From Atherix ibis (lineage: Eukaryota; Arthropoda; Insecta; Diptera; Athericidae), in the NCBI GenBank assembly GCA_958298945.1, contig OY282610.1:24080233-24144232 (forward strand): a stretch of DNA of 64,000 nucleotides, in the 5' to 3' direction. Of the stretch, positions 34,422-46,821 are shown piece by piece (position 1 is the first letter of the stretch; each line of letters begins with the position of its first letter). A program made the translations under genes and the position numbers. The notes under the pieces were generated by a model. It searched no databases, was not told the DNA's origin, and was given only the letters and a program-made list of their open reading frames with translations.

Positions 34422-34489
34422 GGTTCCAGCATTTCTCAAATTTTTCTAAGGTCTCAGCATTTCTCAAAAAAATTTTAAGGTCTCAGCAC
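34422..34489 (+). repeat. 28-29 bp tandem duplication
   Basis: AGCATTTCTCAAA followed by an A/T-run and TAAGGTCTC occurs at 34428 and 34456, and a third AGCAC start lies at 34485. Confidence 0.8.
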
Positions 34490-34687
34490 TTTTTAATTAT
34501 CTTTACGCGGGCACATTCAAATGAGTAAGACCTCAATTAGTGGTAGAATTTTTTTTTAAGGGTGGAAATACGTTTCTTGAGGTCCAAAGCCTTGGTTTAA
34601 CGCACAAATCTAAATTAATCAAATCGGCATAGACTACCAGCAATAGCGGCACATTTGTCGGCAAAGTCTTATTTTAATTTTTTTTTA

Positions 34688-34723
34688 CCAATCAATCAAT
34701 TGACAATTAATTAATCAACCAAT
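34688..34723. promoter_or_regulatory. Cluster of homeodomain-type sites
   Basis: CCAATCAATCAATTGA and AATTAATTAATCAACCAATC lie next to each other. On the minus strand the first gives TGATTGATT, the form bound by Exd/Pbx-Hox pairs, and AATTAATTAAT holds overlapping TAAT cores. In AT-rich DNA such clusters also arise by chance. Confidence 0.25.
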
Positions 34724-35258
34724 CGCCAACAGACAGTTTTGTCCTTTTAAATACTAAAAGCGTCGATAGTTTTCAATTAGAAAAATAATAACTTCACCCT
34801 TCCCCCTCCCCCCACCCACATTGACTCCAACTAAATTATTGAGTAATATTCATGATAACGTATTTGAATCGTTAGTTTTTACAGACGAAAAAAAAAAACT
34901 AGCAATCAACAAAGTGTCTTGAAGAAAATATTTTCCCATAAAACGAATTGCGATTATTTAAAAAATTGAATAACGCCAGAATTGTTGAAGTGTGTGTGCA
35001 TGCAAATTTATGGAGGCAGTGGTGGATGAGGGCGTCTCTATCCGATTGTGTCGGTAAGGAAGTTTACTAATTAGACAAATTATGCGAATGTGTCGGCATC
35101 TCTTTTTAAATTGATAATCAATTGTGTCCGGTGCTGATGGCGGTATCTATAATGGTAAAAAGTTCAGTAAACGACGTAAGAAAAATATTCAAAAATAGAA
35201 ATTATAGCGAAAAAGAGAAGATAACATTGAACCGATGGTATTTCTTGACTAAAAAGCC

Positions 35259-35280
35259 TTTTCCAAAAAATTTTGGAAAA
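35259..35280. repeat. 22 bp inverted repeat
   Basis: TTTTCCAAAA and its exact complement TTTTGGAAAA are separated by AA. A further TTTTCCAAAAATTTT follows 11 bases later. Confidence 0.85.
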
Positions 35281-37290
35281 TTCTAGTAAATTTTCCAAAA
35301 ATTTTAACATCGAAACAGGAAAAAAAGCCAATTTTTCTTATTGAGTTTCTTGACTCTAAATTATCCGATTTTAGGGAAATTCCATTTTAGTGGGGAGCAA
35401 ATATTTTCGTTTCCATAATATTCTATCCCTCCCCGCTCCTTTCTCCTATATCCTTAATGAAATAGTTGAAATTTATTCATCGAAACCTTCAAAAGTCCTG
35501 TGGCAATGGAGGATACTTAATAGTTGCCAATCAAATTGAGAAGGTTTTCATAGTTGTTGGATTCTTAAAGAGGGCAGCTATCCACACGAGTACCCAGACT
35601 GGCGAATACCTTTATAATCGACAACCACTAATAATAGTTCACATTCTTCTAATTATATTGTCTTGAAATTATTGTCTTCGATGGTCACGACAAGTACCTG
35701 GTCGCAACTAGAATTGGAAAACATCGATTTTGCATTGCGAACAATATGCACCCCCAATCGATGAATTAAATATTTAATTACGTGCGACTAGTTCGAAAGA
35801 AAGTACTCGTAATGCCAAGCTGAATCGATTCCTTTTAGTTCGTGTCGACAGTGGAACTATTGACGAATATCCTGGGAATTGTTACTCATTGTTCACAGTT
35901 TGTATCCTTGCAGGTGGATATTTTATATCACCTCCGGAATGGTGTAATTGCCAATCGCTTCAGACCAGGAACTTATCGATTCTTCCAACTGTTTTGTTCC
36001 TTTGCAATAGAACGAAATTAGGATAACATTAACAGAAACTAAAAGTATATAATTTCTTTTATAAAAAGTGGACTAAAAATTCTGAACACTCATTGGAATA
36101 ATAAATTAACAAAAAAATTTACTTTCGGCTGCGAGCATTCAGTGTGCACACGTAACTTGTGATTATTACAGTATGTGTTAACGCCTCTCTTTTTCATCGG
36201 CTAAGATACTTTTTGAAGAAACAAATATTCACAGAACTATCACGACGCCATTGCATATAAAGAAAAAACTAGTGCCTCCAAATGGATCCAAAAAGTTGCA
36301 GGCTTTCTGTTTCTATTCCTGTTACTATGATATATGCCAACAAGGATTGTGCTTCAAAGACGCACTGAATGTCTAAAATGGGGCCTAATGAAATCGGGCC
36401 CATTCCACCTGTACTTGCTGCTGGCACATTTGAATAAGTCCGGCACATCCCATCACCCATCTTCTGCTTCAGCCATTTCTCCTCTTCTCTCACTATTCCA
36501 CCCACGCTTCCGTGCGTTTACCCGGTGTCTCCAGGCTCCACTCACCCCATCAGCTCTTTCAAGCCTACTCGATGATAACTGAATTATGGATGAGATGGCA
36601 TGTCAAAGTCGAACTTGTGCAATCCAAAGCAGGTCTCCTCATGTAAATCAGAACGTTGAGGCGGATTGAATTAGTCTCATGCGTGTATGTGGGTAATCTC
36701 TTGCATCAATTAATTATTCATCGATTCCTTATCATTATATGCACTGTCAAAGTACCAGATAACTGCAACTACCAAGGGCCTATCCATATCCTTCCCCAAA
36801 ACTGATGCATGCACGTTACTCTAACACACAATGTTATACTTGCCAGCCTACAGAGAATCATGGTCGAAACTTTCTTCAATTTAATCCCCAATTCGAACCA
36901 TCGGAATATTGCCCAAATTTCAAATGGAAAAAATATCCTTTTTAATTTTTCAAAAAATTTCGATTTCTGAAAAACTTTACACTAAAGACGAAATAATCAC
37001 CAAAAAAGATTTAAATAAATTAATTACCAGCATCCAGATTTTATTTCTTAAGCTTTTACGTAAGTTTTTGCTTTCTTTAATATTTGTTCAGCTTCACAAT
37101 AAAAAAACTAGTCTGGGAAAAATTATCAAACATTAAATTTTCACTAATTAGCTCTGAAAAAAAATTTTTAAATAATCATTTTTCTAATCAAATTCTGTAA
37201 TTATTCATTAACTGTTCCAAAAGAAACCGCTTAAATTCTTTTCATTTTTCTTTATTAATTAAGAAATTTGACTTGTTTTCTTTTTTTTTA

Positions 37291-39845
37291 AATTTTATTA
37301 ACCAAAATATATCTTTACTTTTTGTGGAAAAATAAAAAAAAAATACCTTCCATTTTCTTCAAGAATTGAGAAATTTGTCCTTTTTTTTATCTCCAAATAT
37401 GATTTCAAAGCCAATAATTTCCCTTTTCGAATTTTGCTAACACAAAAAAAAGTCTCACATTTGTGGAGACATTTATAAAAAAAACCGTCAATTTTCTTCA
37501 AAAATTCAGAAATGTGCTTTTTTATCCCGAAAAATCTGAAAGGGTTTCTGCGCCAAAAATTTCCCTTTTTAAAAATTATTAACTCAAAAAAAAAATGCTC
37601 ACATTTGTGGAGAAATTTAAAAAAAACAGTCCATTTTCATCCAGAATTGAAAAATTTGTCTTATTTTTATATCCAAAAATGGTTTCTGCGCCAAAAATTT
37701 CCCTTTTCAAATTTTGTTTACTCAACAAAATAAATGCTCACTTTTGTGGAGAAATTTTTAAAAAACAGTCCATTTTCTTCAAGAATTGAGAAATTTGCCT
37801 TATTTTTATATCCAAAAATGGTTTCAAAACCAATAATTTCCTTTTTCAAATTTTGTTAACCCAATAAAAAGTTCTCACATTTGTGGTGAAATTAAAAAAA
37901 AAGCCCGTCCATTTTCTTCAATAATTGAGAAATGTGCAATTGCTCTTTTACGCAAAAATGGTTTTTACGCTATTAATTTCCCTTTTTAAGTTTTGTTAAT
38001 TCAAAAAAAATTCTTACATTTTTGGAGAAATTTATAAAAAACAGTCTACTTTGGTCAAGAATTGAGAAATTTGCCTTTTTTCTATACCCAAAAATGGTTT
38101 CTGTGCTACAAATTTCCCATTTCAAATTTTGTTTACTCAACAAAATAAATGGTCACTTTTGTGGAGAAATTTAAAAAACATTCCAAAAAAATTTCAAGGG
38201 AATTAACTCAAAAAAAACATTTCCTTTTCAAAGAGAATTAACTCAAAAAAAATACTCACATTTGCGGAGAAATTTTGAAAAAACCGTCCATTTTCTTCAA
38301 AAATTGGAAAATTTGCCTTTTTTTATACCCAAAAATGATTTCAAAGCCAATAATTTCCGTTTTCAAATTTTTCGTAACCCAAAAAAAAATTCTCACATTT
38401 GTAAAGAAATTTCTAGAAAAACCGTTAATTTTCTTCAGTAATTCAGGAATGTATTTTTTTTATCCTTAAAAATCCAAATATAGTTTCTCCGCTAAAAATT
38501 TCCCTTTTAAAATTTTATTAACTCAAAAAAAAATGCTCAATTTTGTGGAGAAATTAACAAAAAAATCACGTCCATTTTCTTAAATAATTGAGAAATTACC
38601 CTTTTTTTATCCCCGAAAATGGTTTCGAAGCTAAAAATTTCCCTTTTCAAATTTTTTTAACTCAAAAAAAAAGCTCACAACAATAGTCCACAAACAAAAA
38701 ACTCCCAACAAATAGTCAACAAACAAAAATTTCCCTCATTTTACATTTTTCATCATAAAAATTCCGTTAATTGAAAATTTCCCTCTTTACATTTTAATAC
38801 CGCTAATAAATCCTCACTTTTTCCATTAAATTAAGAGAAATCAATCAATTTTTTTATAAAATAGTAAAATTTACAACTTTTATTATAGTTGCCAAAACAA
38901 AAACTTTTGTTTTTTCAAATTTTGTCATCCACAAAAAAAACTCTCTGGAAATCACCCGTCAATTTTCTTTAAAAAAATTTGAATTTTTCTTATTTTATTG
39001 ACCTTAAGAAAGATATTATTAACTGAAAATTTCCCTTTCTACATTTCGAAACATAACGCATTTTCTAAAAATTTTCTTTAAAAAAAATCCCGTTCATTTA
39101 CTGTTAATTATTTTATATTTAACTCCAAAAATTCCTAAACTAATAATTTCCCCTTTTCCAAATTTGTTAACCTAACAAAAATTCATATTTTTGGAAAATT
39201 CAAAAAACCTTTTCCATCTACTTTAAAAATTAGGGATATTCGCAGAATTTTCTAGCGACCACCAGAAATGGACCATTAAAACTTCTAAATTTTTGGAGAA
39301 AAAAAAACTAAACTAATAATTTCCCCTTTTCTTAAACTGTTTTTCTAACATTCTTATTTTTGAAAAATTTAAAAAAACCTTTTTCACCAACTCTAAATAT
39401 TTGGAATATTCGTAAAATTTTCCACTGACCAAGAGAAATAGCCCCTTTTACATTTTTGGACCATTAAAACTTCAAAATTTTTGAAAAATAACTAAACCAT
39501 TATTATTCCTTTTTTAAATTTATTTTCCTAAAATTCTTATTTTTGGAAAATTTTAAAAAAACCTTTTCCATAGAGCACAAGTTTTCACTGACCACCAGAA
39601 ATGGTCCGGAGACAAAAAAATTTCCCTTTTTTACATTTCCGAACCATAAAAGCTTCTAAATTTTTAGAAAATATCTAAACTAATAATTTCCCCTTTCCTA
39701 AATTTATTTTTCTCAATTTGCTCATTTTTGGGAAATTGAAAAAAAAAACTTTTCCGTTCACTATAAAAATTCGGGATATTCGCAGAATTTTTTAACAAAC
39801 ACCAGATCTGGTCTGGAAATAAAAAATATTCCTTTTACATTTATT
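37291..39845 (+). repeat. 139 bp tandem array that changes to a ~180 bp unit
   Basis: Left part: CTCACATTTGTGGAGAAATT (or its variant) at 37454, 37598, 37737, 37874, 38013, 38152, 38255, 38392, 38536 and 38674, with spacings of 137-144 and one of 103. An earlier partial unit starts near 37300. Right part: CTAATAATTTCCCCTTTT at 39139, 39313, about 39497 and 39679, spaced 174-184. The right units keep the same block order (AATAATTTCC, TTTGTTAACC, CATTTTTGGA, CCATTTTCTTCA-like, GAATT) and add ~40 bp including GACCACCAGAAATGG. 38680-39115 holds decayed intermediates. Short frames here are by-products of the repeat. Confidence 0.9.
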
Positions 39846-42800
39846 TATAAAATTGCAAACTAACCCCCTTACCCCTTCCGATCTCTTACAATTAGGCACT
39901 CTTTTGTTGAGTACAAAAAATCCGCTTTTTCATCTCATAATTATTAACAATATTTTAATCGCATTTTCAAATAGAAAAAAAAATCGAAGAGGAACGGCAA
40001 AATGGAAAAAACAAAACCACCAAATAATTATGACTGCAATGCTGATTAAATTGCAATAATTGCTGACATCACCTATCAAAAATAATCGCGGATATGCACT
40101 TTATGGGGAAAATTCAGCAATACAACAGGCACAGCAGGCTTCCGTCAAAGTTGTCTGTAGTGTCGCCATCGTGAGGACAATTGACATTAGTGACTTTATT
40201 GCTTTATATACTCTCACTTAGCACATTATTGCCTCCTTCTTTCCCGATCTTTTATTAATTGTACTATGCCATTTTTAGATATCGTTCCTCTCCCTTTTGA
40301 CAAGACAACAACAAAAAAAACGCCAACCATAAAGGATCAATCAATTTTTTCTCCTATTTTAACGTGTCTTGATTTTGATGCCATCTTCCTGCTTTTCCAC
40401 ATTGTCTTCTTCTTTCGCCTTATAAGAATAAACCTCATCCTAATGAAGTCATTTTTAGAACCCACATAAGAGAGAAACCAATCAAAATTAAATAAAATCG
40501 CTGAAAAAAGAAAAAATTATGAAATTTTCCAAAATGGTAACTTGTCAAACGTGCGATTGTGTTTATATTTTTTTTATCTACAATTTTTACAATATATTTA
40601 ATGACATTAGCGGGGGGGGGGGGGGGGTTGGAGGAGGAGGAAATTATCTTATTTGAAAAGAAGAAGAAAAATTGTGAAAGGACGTTTTTTTTTCCAAATT
40701 GAAAAAGTAGAAGAGGACAAGGATAAAAGGAATGATTGAAAAGCTGACCTGAAGGCATTTGTTAAGACAAAAATGTTCGCTCTTCCATTCGTAATTATCA
40801 CCTTAGCGTCTTAAAATTACGCTAAATTCCAGAATCTGGTTAAAAAAAAATAAAAGGAATACGAAGAAAAAAAAGGAGAAAACTGAGAGAAAATTATAAA
40901 CTTCTGGATAGCCCAATGGCAATAATAATAATAAATAAGAAAAGTTATGTTGGCCAAGGAGTATGCAGGGGTTTATTCCACTCCTTTTCTGGAGAGCCGA
41001 ACTCTTCTTATTGTTCAGACAATGCGAATACTTTCTTGTTGGCGACGCACCTAAATCGGTCGGCTGTGCTAGAAGTGCAGTGTTTATAGTTACGATAGCC
41101 GAGAAGAGTGCATTGATGATGCACCTTAAATCTGTTCCGTGCCTCCACGTTGCACACCTTTGCTCGATAGCTTTGAATCTGTACAACTTCAGTGGCCGAA
41201 TGAAGGCAGCCTAATTAGTTCTAGAAATAGTTGTGACAATAGCTGCTGGGGATGTCATGTCCAGGAAGATCCATTAGTAAAAAGCCCCATCATACTGTGC
41301 TGCACATCATTGCAAGGCGTCGGAGCATCATTCGACTGCCCAGAAAGACCATTTGTTAACAGGAGATGTCGATGGGTTTACCCGGAGAAACCGATAGCCC
41401 ACTTCCACATCTCTTCGGCGGTTATCTGTCAAAAGTCAAGACTAATTTTAAGATTCCATTTACTGCTGGAGCCCAAAAGACTGAGCATGTTCACTCGAAA
41501 GGGCGTAAATTAACAATTCAACACGCAGCAGCTCACTTGTCGACAGCCACTTTGTAGCTTATCAATCGATTTTTACAGATTTCTGTAAGTTCGTTTTGGG
41601 CACATTTCCATTCGATGGGAAGACAAGCACCCAATTCGGGCGATTCGCTGGCATAGAAGCAGCCCAAACGAGAGAGAGATAGAGAGAAAGGTGTCATCAG
41701 ATGGGAATGACTCTATCCCATAACGGAGATGTCAGATACGAAGAGCGATGCGGACATTTTTCGTTACCTTTTAAAGTACAAAATCGTATCGTGACCAGAA
41801 TAATCAACGAAATTTGTTTTTTTTCTTCTTTTTTTTTGGTAAATTTCAAATTTTTCAGCGAATATGAAAAAATATTTCCGATTATTTGGTAGGAAAATTC
41901 AGAAAAAAAAATCGTTACAAAATTTTTGGTGTTCGAAATTTTGTGTTTAATTTATCTGATAATGGCTGGTATGGGAAATTCATCAAATGGAAGCTTATCA
42001 ACTGACCTCAAGATAAAATTATCCTAAAAATTTGATTATTCTCATTATTTTTAGTAAAGAGAGGGAAAAGGTTTTTTTTTTTTTGGATATTTTCATTTTC
42101 AACTAAATTGCGAATAAATGAATTGCAATTGACGATTTCTTAACATTTTTATAACGTGTCAACTAACAGGGAATTATGGTCACCTGTTTGACTGGTACCC
42201 CTTTGACCCCGGATAACCGATTCTCATTGCTATCAATAATGACACGGCGTCATATAGTTTTGTCATACGGTGAGTGGCGTGACAGCATCACATGCACGGC
42301 ATAGTCTCAGGATCGCAGAGGTTTTCAGCTAGTCTGTGTCCTGCACCATTTGTAGAGGCGATGAACCAATTATAGTGGAAAATTACGTGGAACCCACAGT
42401 GCAATGGTCACACCGTGCACATTGGCAGTTCAGCATACCCAAAGCCAGCGCAGGTAAAGGAGCCGACAGTCGTGACAGACTGGACTGGACGACAGTGGAC
42501 TGAACTGCCGGTTGCCCAGACAGGAAGGCAACATGTGGCACGATCGCCAACCACGCACGCATCACGCAACGAATTCACTTTACGACGCATTACGAATATG
42601 TTCAGGGTGACTAGTCACAGTTTAACTAACCAAGAAGGAACTGCAAATCAATGACACAGGTTGGCGATGTACTGTACACAAAGCCAATCATCAATAGTAT
42701 ACATGGAACCGCAGCGAGTACTCAACTATTGTTGTCATCGTTTAGAAAGCAAATTGTTCATTTCGAGGACAACAGATGACGTTGCTGTAACACGCAACGC

Positions 42801-43390
42801 AATGCCACGCAATCAAGAATTTTTCTGAAATAAACCAAGTTGAATAACGGCACGGGTGTCAGGCGGGGATGATTATTGCAGCACACAGAACTGACGAAAT
42901 AGGGGATAAGATTCATTACTATCGAGTACGCACTATTAGGAAAGCGGATAGCAACAGAAACGATAATCAAAATAATCGTTCAGTCAAGGTCAGACAGTGA
43001 AAGAGGTCAAAGTGGCTAAAGATTTTGTTATCGGAAATTTTTATTGTTTTCAATTCGTTTTCGAAATTCATAAATGACACCTTAAAAACATTAACTCTCG
43101 AAAAGAGAGAAGGGAAATTTATTAAATTGAAATTTGCATTTGGGGATCTCGTCATCATTTTGCGACTGCAAAGCCTTAAAATTTTTTGTGGACATTTTTC
43201 TTCAATTGATTTTTTTTTTCAAGTTCCAAAATTATTTAAACTGAAAGTTTTACTTTTGAGATTTTTTCTTATATGCGGCAGCTCATTCTAAGATGATTTC
43301 CAGCGGTAACAGAACTTCCTCGTCACTATTAAGAAAGAATCCCATCAGCGCTCATTGCAAGAGATCCTTTTAATTTTACCATTGGTGGTT
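39846..43390. other. Single-copy stretch with a GC-richer island, no gene recognised
   Basis: AT-rich to 40900, then GC-richer (40950-41720 and 42150-42960). Open frames at 40803-41186 (minus, 127 codons), 40963-41214 (plus) and 41139-41513 (plus, 124 codons) overlap each other. None has a known motif. An AGAGAGAGATAGAGAGAAAG tract lies near 41670-41690 (GAGA-type). Enhancer or promoter DNA is as likely as an exon. Confidence 0.35.
40612..40627 (+). repeat. Run of 16 G
   Basis: An uninterrupted G16 tract, followed by TTGGAGGAGGAGG. It stands out in a window this poor in G. Confidence 0.95.
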
Positions 43391-43394
43391 ATAC

Positions 43395-44150
43395 GACTCA
43401 CTTGGAGAGAAAAAATCCTGGCTAAGGAAAACCTTTTAAATTAAAGAAGAAGAAGAAGCAGAATAAGCAGAAAAATAAGTAGAAGAGAAAAAGTAGTTAC
43501 TAACGTGGAGGCCATTTTGATAAAACAATAAAATATGAGGTTATGCTCATTAGAAACGGTTGTGTTTGAAGAAAAAGTCATCCTGGCAACGGAAAACCTT
43601 TTAAATTAAAGAAGAAGAAGAAGCAGACTAAGCGGAAAAAGAAGAAGAAGATAAAATGTAGTTACTAACGTGGAGGCCATTTTGAAAATATATGAAAACT
43701 GTGATTTTGTTTCGCTGTGTGAAAATTTTCGAAAAATTCAAAATGGCTGCTTTCTTTTCGTTGCTATTTGGAAGTGTGTTTTTTCCTTATAGATCTCATC
43801 GGAATCAGTAGATTAAACAACGTTCAAAGATAAAATTTTATGAAAAAGTCAGTAAAATTAAATATTTTTGTTTAAAAATATTTTTATAAAAATTTTGTGA
43901 AGTTTATCGATCTTCTTATGCGTACTTTGAACGAGATCTTAAAATCTCAATTTTTTTTTTAAATCTATACTCTTAAAGTGGATCTTGAGTCTTTCGCTGA
44001 GCCCTCTCTTCAAAGCACCTTCTTCAATGGGTTGAATTTTTCACCGAAAGGAGAATAAAACTAATTTTTTAAAAATTTAAGACCTCAAAAACTCCTATTC
44101 AAACTGTTGTCTTAACTGTGATATTTTGGAAACTTACCAAAGCTTTTAAA
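43395..44150 (+). repeat. GAA-rich monomers plus tail, copy 1
   Basis: Two monomers (about 43395-43540 and 43540-43690) with AAATTAAAGAAGAAGAAGAA, GTAGTTACTAACGTGGAGG and CCATTTTGA. They are followed by a ~430 bp tail with ATTCAAAATGGCTG, TTTTTTCCTTATAGATCTCA, GGAATCAGTAGATT, CTGAGCCCTCT and GGGTTGAATTTTTCA. The monomers match the array at 46822-47930 and the tail matches 47931-48345. Confidence 0.9.
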
Positions 44151-44159
44151 TTGATAAAA

Positions 44160-44400
44160 AATCAGAAATAGAATAAGTAGTAGAAGAAGACGAAGACAAA
44201 AATGAGATCAAAAGGTGAGGTTATATTAGAAAATTCAAAATGGCTTCTTTGATTTTTATTGGTATTTGCGAGAGCTTTTTGGCCCCAGTAGAACCGATCA
44301 GGCACGAAAACGGAAAAGGCAGTAAAATTCGAATTGTTTTATTTGAAAATATTTTTATAGAAATCTGGGAAACTTCATCTTCTTTGAACGAGGTCGTCGT
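44160..44400 (+). repeat. GAA-rich monomer plus tail, diverged copy
   Basis: A shorter relative of the units on both sides: AGTAGTAGAAGAAGACGAAG, GGTGAGGTTAT, AAATTCAAAATGGCTTCTTT, GGCAGTAAAATTCGAATT and AAAATATTTTTATAGAAAT occur in the same order as in the two longer copies. Confidence 0.75.
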
Positions 44401-46821
44401 GATATCTTGAATTTCTCCTTCTTTGAAGGAGGTCTTCGTGATACCTCGAATTTGCGAACTTTGAAGAAGGTCTTGTGATACCTCAAATTTGTGAAGGCCG
44501 CACGATCCATTTTTAGAGCATAGTAAATAGTTTATACTAAAAATGGTATATAAGTCAAGCTCAGATATTATTGCTGAGCCCTTCCTTTAAAGCATCTTCT
44601 TCTAAGCATCTTAGCCTATTAATCATGTGCGTCTACTTTTAGGGTCAAACTGTTAATTTCAATCGGCTATTCGGCTTGCTGTAAGTCAGCTAATTTTAGC
44701 TTAAATAAAAGTCAAGCTTTAACGATCATCTTTTTTGTAACTTTTACTCAGTATTTTTTATGAGTCCTTCCATATAGTTTGGGGTCTGTTCAAAATCCGT
44801 CTTCCTTTCATTTTGCCCCAAAATAAACTACTTGGGAACGTTGTGACTGTCTATTTTCCTATTATGGAATTTACCTGTCGATTTGTTGTTTAACAAAAAT
44901 TCATGTTATTTCATTTGGGTTACAAAAGCCCATATAAGGGTCTCTTATTTCAAAGGAATTTTTTAGGACCCTCATGCAAAGTCAATGAAAAAAAATTTCT
45001 AATCACATAAGAACAGTAAAAAATACAATAGAAAAATTATTTTCAAATTAACAGAAAAAAATGGCGTTACTTAAGGGATCAAAACTGTTTCATTAAATAT
45101 ATGCAAATAAAAAAAAAAGGAATTTTTGTCCCTATTCCTAGGCCATAAATTTAATCAAAAAATCAACGTCATATTTTTAAAATAGTCTTTCGATATTTTC
45201 AAACAAAAAAAAAATACCAGAAAAAATTACACTCCCCACAATCAAATTAAAAAAAAAATGAATAATCAATCCACTCTCACTCCCACAACAACGGCGGTAC
45301 ATCTTTTTACTCGTCTTCTTCTTCTTTTTTTGTCATATTTTTAATTTTTGATTAATCGTAATTATTTTCGTAGAAGTCAAAATTTCAATAAAATCCACAT
45401 GTCAAAGGCTAAATGGAGATGTTTTTCTGTGATTCGTGCTAAATTGGCATGATTTAGATTCGGATTAAGTTGAAGTAATCGTTTTATTGCTGATGGTATT
45501 TTTAGGAAAGACGAGGGATGGTAAATAAGGCAATAGAATCTCTGCTTACAGAATGCGATGGTGTCCATTTGTATTTGTCTATAAACTGCTACAATTCATT
45601 GTTCCAGCCAACGTTAAGATCATCATCGGTTCTAGCCGCCTCTAGCGTCACCATCGCAAACAATAAGCCGTGTGACCATTGCTAACACTGTAAACGCCAC
45701 CAACCACATTTGGTGTTGTTGATTAAGTCCCTCCACCCACCACCCGCACATGACCTAAATCAATTGTTTTCAAATATTCTGAAGCAAAGTCAGACGGAAT
45801 TAAATCGAACCAGAAACGCCCTGCCCTGCTTCACTCTTTTGCCGTCAGTCCAAAAACAGCGACCTCTACTCCCAGTGAAGACCAAAATGCCATATATTGC
45901 GATGCCATACACTCTATTGGGATACGTTGTAATACGTTGCGTTGCTTAGCGTTCGTGTCCTCAATACAAACGGTAGCCCCATTGACTGTCGGCCACCGTT
46001 AACCATCCACCATCAACCGTCCACCATCAACCGTCTATCATCCACCATCGACTATCCGACCGTTACTGTCCAATTGCACATTGGGGAACAGATAATTGGA
46101 TTTAATTAAATGATTGACGTGTTTTGAATAGTCACCCACATAAATACAAACCACCAAACACAATACAATATCAACCGTCCCAAAGGTCCACCAATAATAA
46201 TTACTGCACTCAAGCCCATGTGGCCCGTTCATAATTTCCATTTTGTCTCTGAGTGGTCATGATTATTAATGGTTGGCTTTCTGTCCAGCAATAGAAACGA
46301 TTTTATTTGATTGTACTCGATTATAAACAATCCGATTGGTACGTTAAAGCGATGTGTTTGCGGAAAGGGGCCGGTGGGAAGCTGGGGTGGTCTACAGCGT
46401 AGTTAAAATGAACTGACATCCAAGAATTCATGCGACAAAAATTATACAAGAAGTGGATGCATGTGTGTGTATGTGTGTGTGTGTAGGCTGGGTTGATTCG
46501 TTTTTTACTTTTGTTTTTGTTTTTGAGGTGAAGTCGATTTTGTTCATGAACATTTTTTTCTTATTCAAAATATTTTAAAATATCAACAAAATAATTTCTA
46601 TAAAAAAACTGAACTTTTTATTCTGTGAGACCACAAAGTGACAGAAAATGAGACAACAAAATTTTTATTTAAGAAAATTTTCACACATAATTTCAAATTA
46701 TTTCGATTTTATTTACTTTTTTTGTAATTCTCTTCTTGTTTTGATGGAATATCATAAAAATCAATTTTAGTTCATATTTCAGATAAATTTGGATAATTCA
46801 AGTTTAAATTGTCCAACAAAA
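44401..46821. other. Mostly AT-rich single-copy stretch, no gene recognised
   Basis: 44390-44500 has three short direct repeats around TTTGAACGAGGTC and GATACCTCGAATTTG. 45590-46070 is GC-richer and contains the CCATCAACCGT minisatellite. A TG run lies at about 46461-46486. Frames are short and unrecognised. Confidence 0.4.
45995..46065 (+). repeat. CCATCAACCGT-type imperfect minisatellite
   Basis: CCACCATCAACCGTCCACCA repeats with small changes over ~70 bp. The reverse complement resembles the GATGGTTGATGG pattern at 33208-33295. Confidence 0.75.

Larger units (their letters stand above)
33662..37290. other. AT-rich single-copy stretch, no gene recognised
   Basis: Mostly AT-rich with only short frames (35466-35666 plus; 36334-36582 plus). 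It contains a 28-29 bp tandem duplication, a homeodomain-like site cluster and a 22 bp inverted repeat, listed separately. 36250-36860 is GC-richer but shows no motif I can name. Confidence 0.4.

Noticed and set aside
45630..45655. A further CTCF-like site, GCCGCCTCTAGCG
   Set aside because: One base shorter between the AG and GGC cores than the consensus, and not repeated.
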